Below, one piece after another: positions 19,927 to 27,187 of a stretch of DNA of 64,000 bases. Both the position numbers and the translations under genes were made by a program. Under the pieces are notes generated by a model. That model was not told where the DNA came from and searched no databases. It saw only the letters and a program-made list of their open reading frames with translations. The first letter of the stretch is position 1. Each line of letters starts with the position of its first letter. The DNA lies in the NCBI GenBank assembly GCA_947500415.1, contig CANMRT010000001.1:1390982-1454981 (forward strand), in the 5' to 3' direction. The stretch is from an uncultured Roseicyclus sp. GTDB lineage: Bacteria; Pseudomonadota; Alphaproteobacteria; Rhodobacterales; Rhodobacteraceae.

Positions 19927-20577
19927 CTAGGGCGCGGCGTCCAACCATTCGACAAAGATGCCTTCGCAATGGGCCGGGGGCTCCCTGAACGACCACCAGA
20001 CAATCTCGGTGACATCGGGGTAGCCATTTTCTGCAACTTCCCAACTGAGCGTTTCGTCCCCTGTTTCAGGGTCCACCCGAACGGCACTCACTTGCCAAGA
20101 CCCGCTCACCAAATCGACGCTACAGGAAAAATCACCACCGGTCGCCCGGTCATAAGTGTTGTAGTGATACCGCACCACGGACAGCGCGCCTTGATGGTCA
20201 GACACCGTTAGCGTTTCAAACCATGGGGTCCGGCCGTAGGCGGCCTGCTGGGACTGCACCAGAACAGTTCCGTTTGCCTCGGCCACCAGCCGCGCGTCTC
20301 GCCCCTCAAGCGGGCCATGCAGCGCGAAGTCCCGTGCGACAACAGAGACTTCATCCCGAACAAACATCAGATCGACCATGCCATCGAGCGTCTCGGAACG
20401 CAGCAATAGCACAAGATCGCAGTGCTCTGTGTCTGATCTGGACGGAAGGCAGGCAGCATCGACAAAACGCTCTGCAAAGGCGACCTCTGCCGCCGTCATC
20501 GGTGGCGCCTCTGCAAGACTTGTCCCAGCATGGCCCGCAGCCAATACCGAGCAGGCCATGATATGAAATATGCGCAT
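19927..20577 (-). CDS. Exported protein of unknown function, paralogue of the previous gene
   Basis: A 216-residue protein with a signal peptide ending near LAEA. ATG 20577 is preceded by GGAGG at five bases; an in-frame GTG at 20589 lies inside that ribosome site and is rejected. It shares the central GRTPWFETLTV and YHYNTYDRATGG segments with the gene downstream. Cysteine positions are conserved (CLPSRSDTEHC here, [11 protein letters not shown] there; CSVDL here, CDVNF there), so the mature fold is probably disulphide-stabilised in the periplasm. The function is unknown. Confidence 0.72.
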   Translation of the reverse strand: MRIFHIMACSVLAAGHAGTSLAEAPPMTAAEVAFAERFVDAACLPSRSDTEHCDLVLLLRSETLDGMVDLMFVRDEVSVVARDFALHGPLEGRDARLVAEANGTVLVQSQQAAYGRTPWFETLTVSDHQGALSVVRYHYNTYDRATGGDFSCSVDLVSGSWQVSAVRVDPETGDETLSWEVAENGYPDVTEIVWWSFREPPAHCEGIFVEWLDAAP

Positions 20578-20642
20578 TCGCTCCTCCACTTCGCTACCGC
20601 AAAGTGGAGGCTGAACTAAAACACGTCGAGGGCAGGAAACCC

Positions 20643-21047
20643 TTACAACGCGTAGCGGTCGACGCAGGATTGCACCGCCATCACCAACTCCCGCCCATCA
20701 TCGGCAAGGTAGGGCGTGCCGTCCCCTATCAGCCTTGGGTAGAAGCTGGTCCGGGCCACGCTTTCGGCGTGTTCATGAAAGCCCAGGGCGCGCTCCGCGA
20801 TCTCAGGCAGGCGCAGATCACCGCCTGCCTCCTGCACCAATGGCGCAGGCGGGCCGCTGAAGGGCATGCCCTCCGCCCCCGCAAGTGTGTTGGCGAATTC
20901 GTAGGCGTGGCCATAAGCCGATAAGACAGCCGCACAATGGACTGCCATCGCTTCGCCCTCATCGGGCCAATTGAGTGGTGAGGCCCCCGCGTGGGGGGCG
21001 CATATGACCACGGCAACAGCCGCGGCCCAAAGCCGTGATTGACGCAT
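20643..21047 (-). CDS. Small exported protein of unknown function
   Basis: A 134-residue protein with a signal peptide (MRQSRLWAAAVAVVICAPHAGA) and a mostly helical mature part that starts and ends with a cysteine region (HCAAVLSAYGHAYEF and VQSCVDRYAL). ATG 21047 has GGGGAAG about six bases upstream. I recognise no family. The layout, with an early CAA motif and a late cysteine followed by an aromatic, loosely resembles the next protein (SCAALYRAL and EFCDAIYTAM). The two may share a fold, but that is only a suggestion. Confidence 0.65.
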   Translation of the reverse strand: MRQSRLWAAAVAVVICAPHAGASPLNWPDEGEAMAVHCAAVLSAYGHAYEFANTLAGAEGMPFSGPPAPLVQEAGGDLRLPEIAERALGFHEHAESVARTSFYPRLIGDGTPYLADDGRELVMAVQSCVDRYAL

Positions 21048-21160
21048 TATCTTCCCCTTCACGTGATTGAAGCCGGATCATTGACGCTGTCCGGCCTTCG
21101 CCTGCACACGGTAGCAGACGGCGGAAAATCGCCCAAATCACAAATGAAGGTTCCGTTGCG

Positions 21161-21601
21161 TTATTCGGGGTTTTGCATGGCGGTGTAGATCGCGTCGCAG
21201 AACTCAAGTTGGCCGAAAATTTCTTCATCGAATGGGCTGTCGCCCGTCGCGGCGACGCCCTCCATATGGTCAAAGAAGATCTCGGTTGCGGCGTCGATGG
21301 GCGGCACCATCTGCGCCAGAATATCGCTTTCACTTTGCCCCGCTTGCCCTTGATCCGCGAACCAAAGGACGCCTGCGATGGAAGCGAGGTAACTTTCGCG
21401 TTGCGTGAAGGCCTGACCAGTGTCTGTCTCTTCCCCGATGGCAAGCGAAAGCGCGCGGTAAAGGGCGGCGCAAGAAAGCAGTGTAGGGACGTTTTCAACG
21501 ACTTCGACCGGCGTGAATGTCTCTGCCAAAGCCAATTCCAGATCCGTTTGCGCGACGGCCGCACTCGGCGCCGCAAGAAGCGCGATCGGCAACCACCTCA
21601 T
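21161..21601 (-). CDS. Small exported protein of unknown function, coupled to threonine dehydratase
   Basis: A 146-residue protein with signal peptide MRWLPIALLAAPSAAVAQ and a helical, acidic mature region containing two cysteines. ATG 21601 overlaps the stop of the upstream threonine dehydratase gene (ATGA, 21598-21601), so the two are translated together. An in-frame TTG at 21613 is less likely. I recognise no family. The coupling to a cytoplasmic amino-acid enzyme is odd for a secreted protein and may reflect operon packing only. Confidence 0.68.
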   Translation of the reverse strand: MRWLPIALLAAPSAAVAQTDLELALAETFTPVEVVENVPTLLSCAALYRALSLAIGEETDTGQAFTQRESYLASIAGVLWFADQGQAGQSESDILAQMVPPIDAATEIFFDHMEGVAATGDSPFDEEIFGQLEFCDAIYTAMQNPE

Positions 21602-22536
21602 GCGACGAACCAATCAGGCTCCGCATTGCCTCCGCAGAGGAGAACACAGACCCGCTCGCCCTTCTCCGGCACATAGGCGCCAGACGTCAGGGCAGCCAAA
21701 GCAACGGCGCTGCCCGGCTCGCCTATCAGGCGCGTGGCCTCCCACAATCGCCGCGCGGCGTCGTAGGTGGCCTCGTCAGAGACGATCACGGCCTCATCTA
21801 CATGGTTCTGGATCGCCTCAAAGCTGTCGACGCCAAGGCGCGGCCCGCCAAGCGACCCCGCCGCGACTCCGCTGGCCTGCACATCGACGTCCGGCCCCTC
21901 ACGTAGCGATATCTCAAGCGTGTTTGTCAGTTCCGTCTCGACGGAGACTACCTTGACCCGGTCGCGGAAATATGAGGCCACGCCGCCAATCAGCCCGCCG
22001 CCGCCGGTGGAAACGAAGATGGTGTCGATGCCGCCCATCTGCGCCTCAATCTCGCGCGCAACAGTGCCTTGGCCGGTCAGGGTCGGTACGGTGTCGTATG
22101 GGTGGACGGCCAGCGCACCGCTCGCCTCGGCGTATGCCGCATATTCATCCATGCAGTTGGCAACGGAGCCTTCCGTCAGCACCACTTCGCCCCCAAAGCC
22201 GCGCATCCGGCGCAGTTTTTCTTCCTTGGCGATGGCTGTGGGCACGTAGATACGGCTTTTGTGTCCCAATTCCGTGGCCGCAAATGCGACCGCGGCACCG
22301 TGGTTGCCGCCAGACGCCGCGACAATGCCGGCCTCGGGCACATCACGGGTGAGCATATTGAAAAACGCACCGCGCACCTTGAAAGAGCCCGTGACCTGCG
22401 TGTGCTCCAGCTTCAACGTGATGGGGATCGGCAGATCCAATGCATCTGCCTGAAGGTTCAGGATTGGAGTTTCACGGATATGCGGCGCGATCAGCGGGGC
22501 CGCGGCGGCGATGTCTTCGGGCGTGGGGTAGGGCAT
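21598..22536 (-). CDS. Threonine/serine dehydratase (PLP fold type II)
   Basis: Pyridoxal-phosphate enzyme that deaminates threonine or serine to the 2-oxo acid and ammonia. Visible are the PLP lysine in GSFKVRGAFFNML, the asparagine loop ASGGNHGAAVAF, the phosphate-binding STGGGGLIGG and a C-terminal LLCGGN. At 312 residues it lacks the regulatory ACT domains of biosynthetic IlvA, so it fits the catabolic TdcB type, although serine racemase cannot be excluded. I start at ATG 22536; no strong ribosome site is visible. It is embedded in the exported-protein block between cobT and cobS. Confidence 0.88.
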   Translation of the reverse strand: MPYPTPEDIAAAAPLIAPHIRETPILNLQADALDLPIPITLKLEHTQVTGSFKVRGAFFNMLTRDVPEAGIVAASGGNHGAAVAFAATELGHKSRIYVPTAIAKEEKLRRMRGFGGEVVLTEGSVANCMDEYAAYAEASGALAVHPYDTVPTLTGQGTVAREIEAQMGGIDTIFVSTGGGGLIGGVASYFRDRVKVVSVETELTNTLEISLREGPDVDVQASGVAAGSLGGPRLGVDSFEAIQNHVDEAVIVSDEATYDAARRLWEATRLIGEPGSAVALAALTSGAYVPEKGERVCVLLCGGNAEPDWFVA

Positions 22537-22578
22537 GGCGCGACGATGGACCGCGCGCACCGGGTGGTCAATGGAGGG

Positions 22579-23052
22579 TTAAAGACCATCGCAAGGATCA
22601 GGCGTGGCGGGCGCGGCAGGTCGGCCTTCGATCCGGCGCGCAATCTCTTGAGACCGCCGCCAAATCCCAAGCGTATTGCCGGGCAGACCGACAGCATCCA
22701 GCACAGCGCCTTCAACGGCTCCGCGCACGCGGCCCTGAACTTGCTGGCCTGCGCGGCATTCAGCTTCGGCGCGGGTTTGCGGGATCGTGGGGATGTTTGG
22801 CACGCCGGGGATATCGCTCAGCTGCACGCCGGGCGCGATTTCCGGATTAAGCTGCGCGTTGATGTCAGGCGTTTGGATGTCGGCCACGATTGTTCCACGC
22901 TGTGGACATTGCAAACGCGTGCCCTGTGGATCGGCCCCAAGTACCTGACAGACCTCCCCATCCGACAGCGTGACAGATTGGCCGGGCGAATAGACCGGCT
23001 GGCAGGCAGCGAGAGTGCCGAGAAACAGAGGCAGAGCAATAAGGCAGCGCAT
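22579..23052 (-). CDS. Lipoprotein of unknown function
   Basis: A 157-residue protein with signal peptide MRCLIALPLFLGTLAAC, whose LAAC is a lipobox. The mature part has two short segments (SLSDGEVCQVL-like and RLQCPQRGTIV) with two cysteines, a proline-rich stretch, and a C-terminal part with AVEGAVLDAVGLPGNTLG. I recognise no family. ATG 23052 gives a sensible signal peptide; a longer reading frame upstream has no signal. It is on the same strand as its neighbours, 42 bases upstream of the dehydratase start. Confidence 0.66.
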   Translation of the reverse strand: MRCLIALPLFLGTLAACQPVYSPGQSVTLSDGEVCQVLGADPQGTRLQCPQRGTIVADIQTPDINAQLNPEIAPGVQLSDIPGVPNIPTIPQTRAEAECRAGQQVQGRVRGAVEGAVLDAVGLPGNTLGIWRRSQEIARRIEGRPAAPATPDPCDGL

Positions 23053-23122
23053 AATGTGGCGGATTAAGCCGCAAAACCAGGCGTCGTGTCGCGGGGAAAG
23101 GGCGTGTATCCGGCCCCGTGCC

Positions 23123-24079
23123 TTACGGCAGCGGACAGGCCAAAGCCGCACTTCCCGCGACACGGTGGCAGCCTTCCGGCGGGTATTCCGCATCGCCCGA
23201 GGGTGCGACTTCGCCGGTTTCCTCGTTACGAAAGACAAAGACGAATTCGTCGCTTAATTGATCTGCATTTACCAGCAACAGTCCGACATAATAGCGACCG
23301 TAGTCACTCAACGGATCGGCCCCGATGCGCTCGAAAATGATATCAAGTTCCGCCCCAGTAAGATCCGTGAATTGATCGGGATTGGGCAAAAGTAAATCCG
23401 TGGCCATCGCCCGCACGTCATCGGTGTCGGGCATAAGCGCGTAGATGGGTCGTAAATCGGACAGGTCGTCCAACGTGACTTCGTCCCGGCCACTTACAAC
23501 ACGCAACAACGCCTCCACGTCAGCGGCGAAGTCGCCCGCTGCGAGGGCTTCATCCACGCCCCGGATAACGTATTCCAGCCGCCGGCGCCGCTCGGTGTCG
23601 AATGGCAATGGTTCAATCTCAGGCCGTAATCCCGAAGCTGGCCGCGCGATGTCTTCCGGCATCGTGCCACGGTCAACGGCTGCTTGCAGAACGTTGCGGG
23701 AGCGTTCGAAATCCTGACAATCGCTTTGTCCCTGCCGCAGGATCGTTAGGAACGGCTCAGGCGGATCGCGCAATGGCTCGCCGCCGCGCAAAAGGACATC
23801 TACCGCGATGTCATGTTCCGCATCCCGTGCCGCGGCCCAGATCTGAACCTGCTCAAGCGACACCCCTGTTTCCGCCGCAAGGCTTTCCAGCGAAACGGCA
23901 TCGCCCCGGACCTCAATCTCGGACGCGCCCCTTACGCAGGCTGCCCCATACCAAGCGATGGACAAACGGATATCATTCAGGCTTTGAGGCCGATCATAAG
24001 GCGCGCGGAACAACGGGTTGGCCTGAGCAACACCCGCTGCAATCACGCCAGCGATGCAGGTAATCAAAAACCGTTTCAT
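23123..24079 (-). CDS. Exported protein of unknown function
   Basis: A 318-residue protein with signal peptide [20 protein letters not shown], followed by a mostly helical acidic mature domain. ATG 24079 overlaps the stop of the upstream membrane-protein gene (ATGA, 24076-24079). A short stretch near residue 60 (LAAETGVSLEQVQIWAAARD) resembles a helix-turn-helix or LysM-like turn, but I do not trust this as a domain call. Four mature cysteines, two of them close to the C-terminus (EGCHRVAGSAALACPLP), suggest disulphides. No function is assigned. Confidence 0.68.
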   Translation of the reverse strand: MKRFLITCIAGVIAAGVAQANPLFRAPYDRPQSLNDIRLSIAWYGAACVRGASEIEVRGDAVSLESLAAETGVSLEQVQIWAAARDAEHDIAVDVLLRGGEPLRDPPEPFLTILRQGQSDCQDFERSRNVLQAAVDRGTMPEDIARPASGLRPEIEPLPFDTERRRRLEYVIRGVDEALAAGDFAADVEALLRVVSGRDEVTLDDLSDLRPIYALMPDTDDVRAMATDLLLPNPDQFTDLTGAELDIIFERIGADPLSDYGRYYVGLLLVNADQLSDEFVFVFRNEETGEVAPSGDAEYPPEGCHRVAGSAALACPLP

Positions 24080-24387
24080 GCGTTCAGCGCCGCAACCAGA
24101 TTGGCGGCCTCCAGGATGAGAAAAAGGGATACAGCAACGAGGCAGTATCCCAAGCCTCGGCGCGAACGCCAAAGCAGGCCAAGGCACCCGATCACAAGCG
24201 GAACGGCAATCGAGCCAAGTGAAAAGCCGATGAATCCCGCCCAATCAAAACCGGAAGTCAGGCCTTGCGAGAAAACGATGAAAAGCGGAATGCCGGTTTG
24301 AAGACCCAGCAGCAGGACAAAGGTGAACAGCACCCACCAACCGGTCGAAAGACGCGGCTTGGCGGGCGTATTTGCTGGTTCAGCCAA
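24076..24387 (-). CDS. Small membrane protein of unknown function
   Basis: A 103-residue protein with three hydrophobic segments (about residues 17-40, 50-70 and 78-100) and a proline-rich cytoplasmic N-terminus. The only sensible start is TTG 24387, which overlaps the cobS stop by eight bases, so its translation probably depends on cobS. It ends inside the start of the next exported-protein gene. I recognise no family. Confidence 0.6.
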   Translation of the reverse strand: MAEPANTPAKPRLSTGWWVLFTFVLLLGLQTGIPLFIVFSQGLTSGFDWAGFIGFSLGSIAVPLVIGCLGLLWRSRRGLGYCLVAVSLFLILEAANLVAALNA

Positions 24388-25369
24388 TGCTCATCGAGGC
24401 CGCACTTTCAGGCAGTTCCTCATCAAAGCAACGCTGGTAGAACTCGGCGACCGTCTGGCGCTCAAGCTCATCACATTTGTTGAGGAACGACACGCGGAAG
24501 GCGTAGCCGATGTCGCGGAAGATCTCGGCGTTCTGCGCCCAGTTGATGATCGTGCGTGGGCTCATCACGGTCGAAAGCTCGCCGTTCATGAAGGCGGTCC
24601 GCGTCAACTCGCCGACGGTGACCATCTGGTTCATCTGCTTGCGACCGGCCTCGGTGTTGTAGTGGGGGCATTTCGCCAGCACGATGTTCACTTCAGCATC
24701 GTGGCTCAGGTAGTTCAGCGTCGCCACAAGGCTCCACCGGTCCATCTGCGCCTGGTTGATCTGCTGCACGCCATGGTAGAGGCCGGTCGTGTCGCCGAGA
24801 CCCACGGTGTTGGCCGTCGCAAACAGGCGGAAATAGGGGTTCGGCGTGATGATCTCGTTCTGATCCATCAGCGTCAGCTTGCCGTCATGCTCTAGCACCC
24901 GCTGGATCACGAACATCACGTCCGCGCGGCCCGCGTCATATTCGTCGAACACAATCGCAACCGGGTTGCGCAGCGCCCAGGGCAGGATGCCTTCGTGGAA
25001 TTCCGTCACCTGCTTGCCGTCGCGCAGCTTGATTGCATCCTTACCGATCAGGTCGATCCGGGAGATGTGGCTGTCGAGGTTTACGCGCACCGTGGGCCAG
25101 TTCAGCCGCGCACCAACCTGTTCGATGTGCGTGGATTTACCGGTGCCGTGGTAGCCCTGAACCATAACGCGGCGGTTGTGGCCAAAGCCCGCAAGGATCG
25201 CCATCGTCGTATCGGGGTCGAATTTGTAGGTGCTGTCGATTTCTGGCACGCGGTCGGTGCGATCGGCAAAGGCTTTCACCTTCATATCAGTGTCGATGCC
25301 GAACACATCCCGAACCGAAATCTCTTCGGTGGGTCTTGCATCGATGTTCAAGCTGCTGCCGTCGGCCAT
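24380..25369 (-). CDS. cobS: Aerobic cobaltochelatase subunit CobS
   Basis: AAA+ MoxR-like ATPase of the CobNST cobaltochelatase. Walker A is [14 protein letters not shown] (about residues 75-88) and Walker B is [12 protein letters not shown]. The sensor region [14 protein letters not shown] is intact. ATG 25369 gives 329 residues, the usual length; the in-frame extension to 25417 has no support. It is the first gene of the long minus-strand block and probably carries its promoter in the 136-base gap shared with the divergent sigma factor gene. Confidence 0.97.
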   Translation of the reverse strand: MADGSSLNIDARPTEEISVRDVFGIDTDMKVKAFADRTDRVPEIDSTYKFDPDTTMAILAGFGHNRRVMVQGYHGTGKSTHIEQVGARLNWPTVRVNLDSHISRIDLIGKDAIKLRDGKQVTEFHEGILPWALRNPVAIVFDEYDAGRADVMFVIQRVLEHDGKLTLMDQNEIITPNPYFRLFATANTVGLGDTTGLYHGVQQINQAQMDRWSLVATLNYLSHDAEVNIVLAKCPHYNTEAGRKQMNQMVTVGELTRTAFMNGELSTVMSPRTIINWAQNAEIFRDIGYAFRVSFLNKCDELERQTVAEFYQRCFDEELPESAASMSIG

Positions 25370-25505
25370 GGTGCCCTCAAATTCGTCGGATTTTTGCGTC
25401 GCGTCGGGATGCAACATATATCGCAGGGCTGCAAGGGGAAGGGGTGGTTGGATCGATGCAGAATTGTGATTGGAATTATGACGATTGGCGTGCTTCTTTC
25501 AGGGG

Positions 25506-26048
25506 ATGGCGACGCCGCAAGACCTTGAAAACATTATGGCTCGGATCAAGCTCCGGGACCGCGCGGCATTCTCCGAGCTCTACTCCGCCACCTCAGCGAA
25601 ACTTTTCGGTGTCGCCTTGCGTGTCTTGAAGGACCGCGCCGCAGCGGAGGACGTTTTGCAAGAGGTCTTTGCGAAGATCTGGAACAAGGCCGACCGCTAC
25701 GCCGTGACTGGGCATAGCCCGATGACCTGGCTGATCACCATCGCCCGTAACACGGCGATTGATCGGCTCAGAGCGTCTGGCCCCGCGACCGAAGACGTGG
25801 ATGAGGTTTTGAGCCTTGCTGCTGCCGGGCCCACGCCCGAACAGGCGGCCGTGGCCGCAGGTGAAGCCCGACGGATTGTCGAATGTTTGGGGGAATTGGA
25901 GGCGGACCGAGCGGCAGCTGTGCGGGGCGTCTATCTGGAAGGCTATTCCTACAGGGAAGTGGCCGAGCGGTACGATGTGCCGCTCAACACGATGAAAACC
26001 TGGCTGCGGCGCAGCCTGATGAGCTTGAGGGAGTGCCTGGCGTCTTGA
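25506..26048 (+). CDS. ECF-family RNA polymerase sigma factor
   Basis: A group 4 sigma factor with only regions 2 and 4. Region 2 spans about residues 20-85 (core-binding RAAAEDVLQEVFAKIW, then DNA-contacting MTWLITIARNTAIDRLR). Region 4 spans about 120-175 (EGYSYREVAERYDVPLNTMKTWLRRSLMSLRECL). ATG 25506 gives 180 residues; TTG 25485 is an alternative, and neither has a good ribosome site. The stop overlaps the anti-sigma start (TTGA). It is transcribed divergently from cobS. The target genes are unknown, and autoregulation is likely by analogy only. Confidence 0.92.
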   Translation: MATPQDLENIMARIKLRDRAAFSELYSATSAKLFGVALRVLKDRAAAEDVLQEVFAKIWNKADRYAVTGHSPMTWLITIARNTAIDRLRASGPATEDVDEVLSLAAAGPTPEQAAVAAGEARRIVECLGELEADRAAAVRGVYLEGYSYREVAERYDVPLNTMKTWLRRSLMSLRECLAS

Positions 26049-26803
26049 CCAGCCGGTTCGACATATCACCCGAGATGGGGGTCCTTGCGGCGGAATACGT
26101 CCTTGGCACGATGTCGTCCGAGACGCGGGCGGCTTTTGAAACCCGTCTGACCGACGAGCCTGCCCTTGTGGAAGAAGTGCGCGCCTGGGAGGCCTACTTC
26201 GCCACAATGGCCGACATCGAGGTGGAAGAAGTGGCTCCACCCGAACGCGTTCAGCGCGCGTTGGAGGCGGAACTGTTCGGGGCACCAGAAATCGCGGTGG
26301 ATGCGGTGGCACAATCCATTTGGGAAAAGGTCTCGTTCTGGCGGGGTCTGTCACTCGCCACCAGCGCGGTGGCCGTTCTGGCGCTTGGCGTGGCGGTTTT
26401 GCCGGTACTGCAGCCACCGCAACCGGGTGGTGAGCCCGTTGTGCCCGAAACCGGCATTCCGGCTGGCACGATCTTGATGACGCATTTGATCCCGACCGAA
26501 GACTCGACCCTTGGCCTCGCCGTGACGCGAGAGCCCTCGGGCCAGCTACAGGTGCGCCGCGTCGCAGGCGATATGACAGCGGGTCGCGCGCAGGAATTGT
26601 GGCTGATCGTCGGGGAAAACGCCCCAGTATCGCTGGGCCTTCTAGGTGAGGACCCGCTGACCACCATCGATCCCGACCCTCAGATCGCCCAATTGTTCGA
26701 GGTCGGCGCGGCACTTGCCATCTCGGATGAGCCACTGGGCGGCTCGCCGACAGGCGCCCCGACCGGTGCCGTGCTTGCTCTTGGCACGCTCGTGGCCCTT
26801 TGA
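26045..26803 (+). CDS. Membrane-bound anti-sigma factor, RskA-like
   Basis: Partner of the upstream ECF sigma factor. It has a cytoplasmic N-terminus of about 100 residues (EMGVLAAEYVLGTMSSETR, then an acidic region), one membrane helix (about residues 100-122), and a periplasmic C-terminal anti-sigma-K domain with RRVAGDMTAGRAQELWLIVG. I see no zinc-binding HxxxCxxC motif, so it belongs to the non-zinc class. The start is TTG 26045 overlapping the sigma stop, with AGGGAG 11 bases upstream; GTG 26033 and ATG 26074 are alternatives. The 384-base gap that follows holds a 6S-like RNA and a terminator. Confidence 0.85.
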   Translation: MTSRFDISPEMGVLAAEYVLGTMSSETRAAFETRLTDEPALVEEVRAWEAYFATMADIEVEEVAPPERVQRALEAELFGAPEIAVDAVAQSIWEKVSFWRGLSLATSAVAVLALGVAVLPVLQPPQPGGEPVVPETGIPAGTILMTHLIPTEDSTLGLAVTREPSGQLQVRRVAGDMTAGRAQELWLIVGENAPVSLGLLGEDPLTTIDPDPQIAQLFEVGAALAISDEPLGGSPTGAPTGAVLALGTLVAL

Positions 26804-26944
26804 TCCGGCCTCTGGGCCAGCGATAACACGCCTGTGAATTCTGATTAATTGCAATATTTCAGAAACTTATGGCCTTTCATCGCTCGTCGGCCGAAAGTCC
26901 TGAAACCTACGAAACTCCTACATCGTGACTTCTTTCACGCCCGG

Positions 26945-27100
26945 CAATCCTGCTGAGTAGGTGTTTCGTGATGGCGGGCTGCATGGTCAGGGAGGCGTGC
27001 GGATCCGTCAGGCGAAGGGAAGCGGACAAAGCCGCCCCTTCGCCGCCCTTGTCCCCGACCTTCCTGACCCCTGTGCGCAATCTCGGCGACGTCCCAAATG
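26945..27100 (+). ncRNA. ssrS: Candidate 6S RNA
   Basis: A rod-like structure in a gene-free gap. An outer closing helix pairs 26951-26957 with 27082-27088. An 11-pair helix joins 26985-26995 to 27059-27069, extended by 26981-26984 with 27073-27076 across a three-base bulge. A large, nearly symmetrical internal bubble follows (26996-27010 against 27045-27058). The apical stem is 27011-27019 with 27036-27044 plus 27022-27025 with 27032-27035, closed by a six-base loop. Closing stem, central bubble and terminal stem are the 6S RNA architecture that mimics an open promoter and binds sigma-70 holoenzyme. The motif order CTGAG ... CTCGG at the ends recalls gammaproteobacterial 6S. Strand is inferred from the terminator at 27127; exact ends are unknown. 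Confidence 0.55.
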
Positions 27101-27126
27101 TCGAGCGCCCCGTGTCGCACAGACAG

Positions 27127-27153
27127 AAAGGCCGGGCACAATGCCCGGCCTTT
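27127..27153 (+). terminator. Strong inverted repeat, probable shared terminator
   Basis: A perfect 12-pair stem (27127-27138 with 27142-27153, arms AAAGGCCGGGCA and TGCCCGGCCTTT) with a three-base loop. It lies between the 6S-like RNA on the plus strand and the end of the minus-strand gene at 27188, so it could serve both. Each side has only a short T run, within the stem, which fits a bidirectional terminator. Confidence 0.8.
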
Positions 27154-27187
27154 CGCTGTTCTCAATCTGGTTTCGCTTGTGGCGGGA

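Noticed and set aside
25470-25505. GGAATT as an ECF -35 box before the sigma gene
   Set aside because: A single GGAAT match without a suitably spaced -10 partner is too weak to call.
26985-27069. Bacterial SRP (4.5S) RNA as an alternative identity of the structured RNA
   Set aside because: The universally conserved apical GGAA loop and the asymmetric A/C-rich internal loop of SRP helix 8 are absent.
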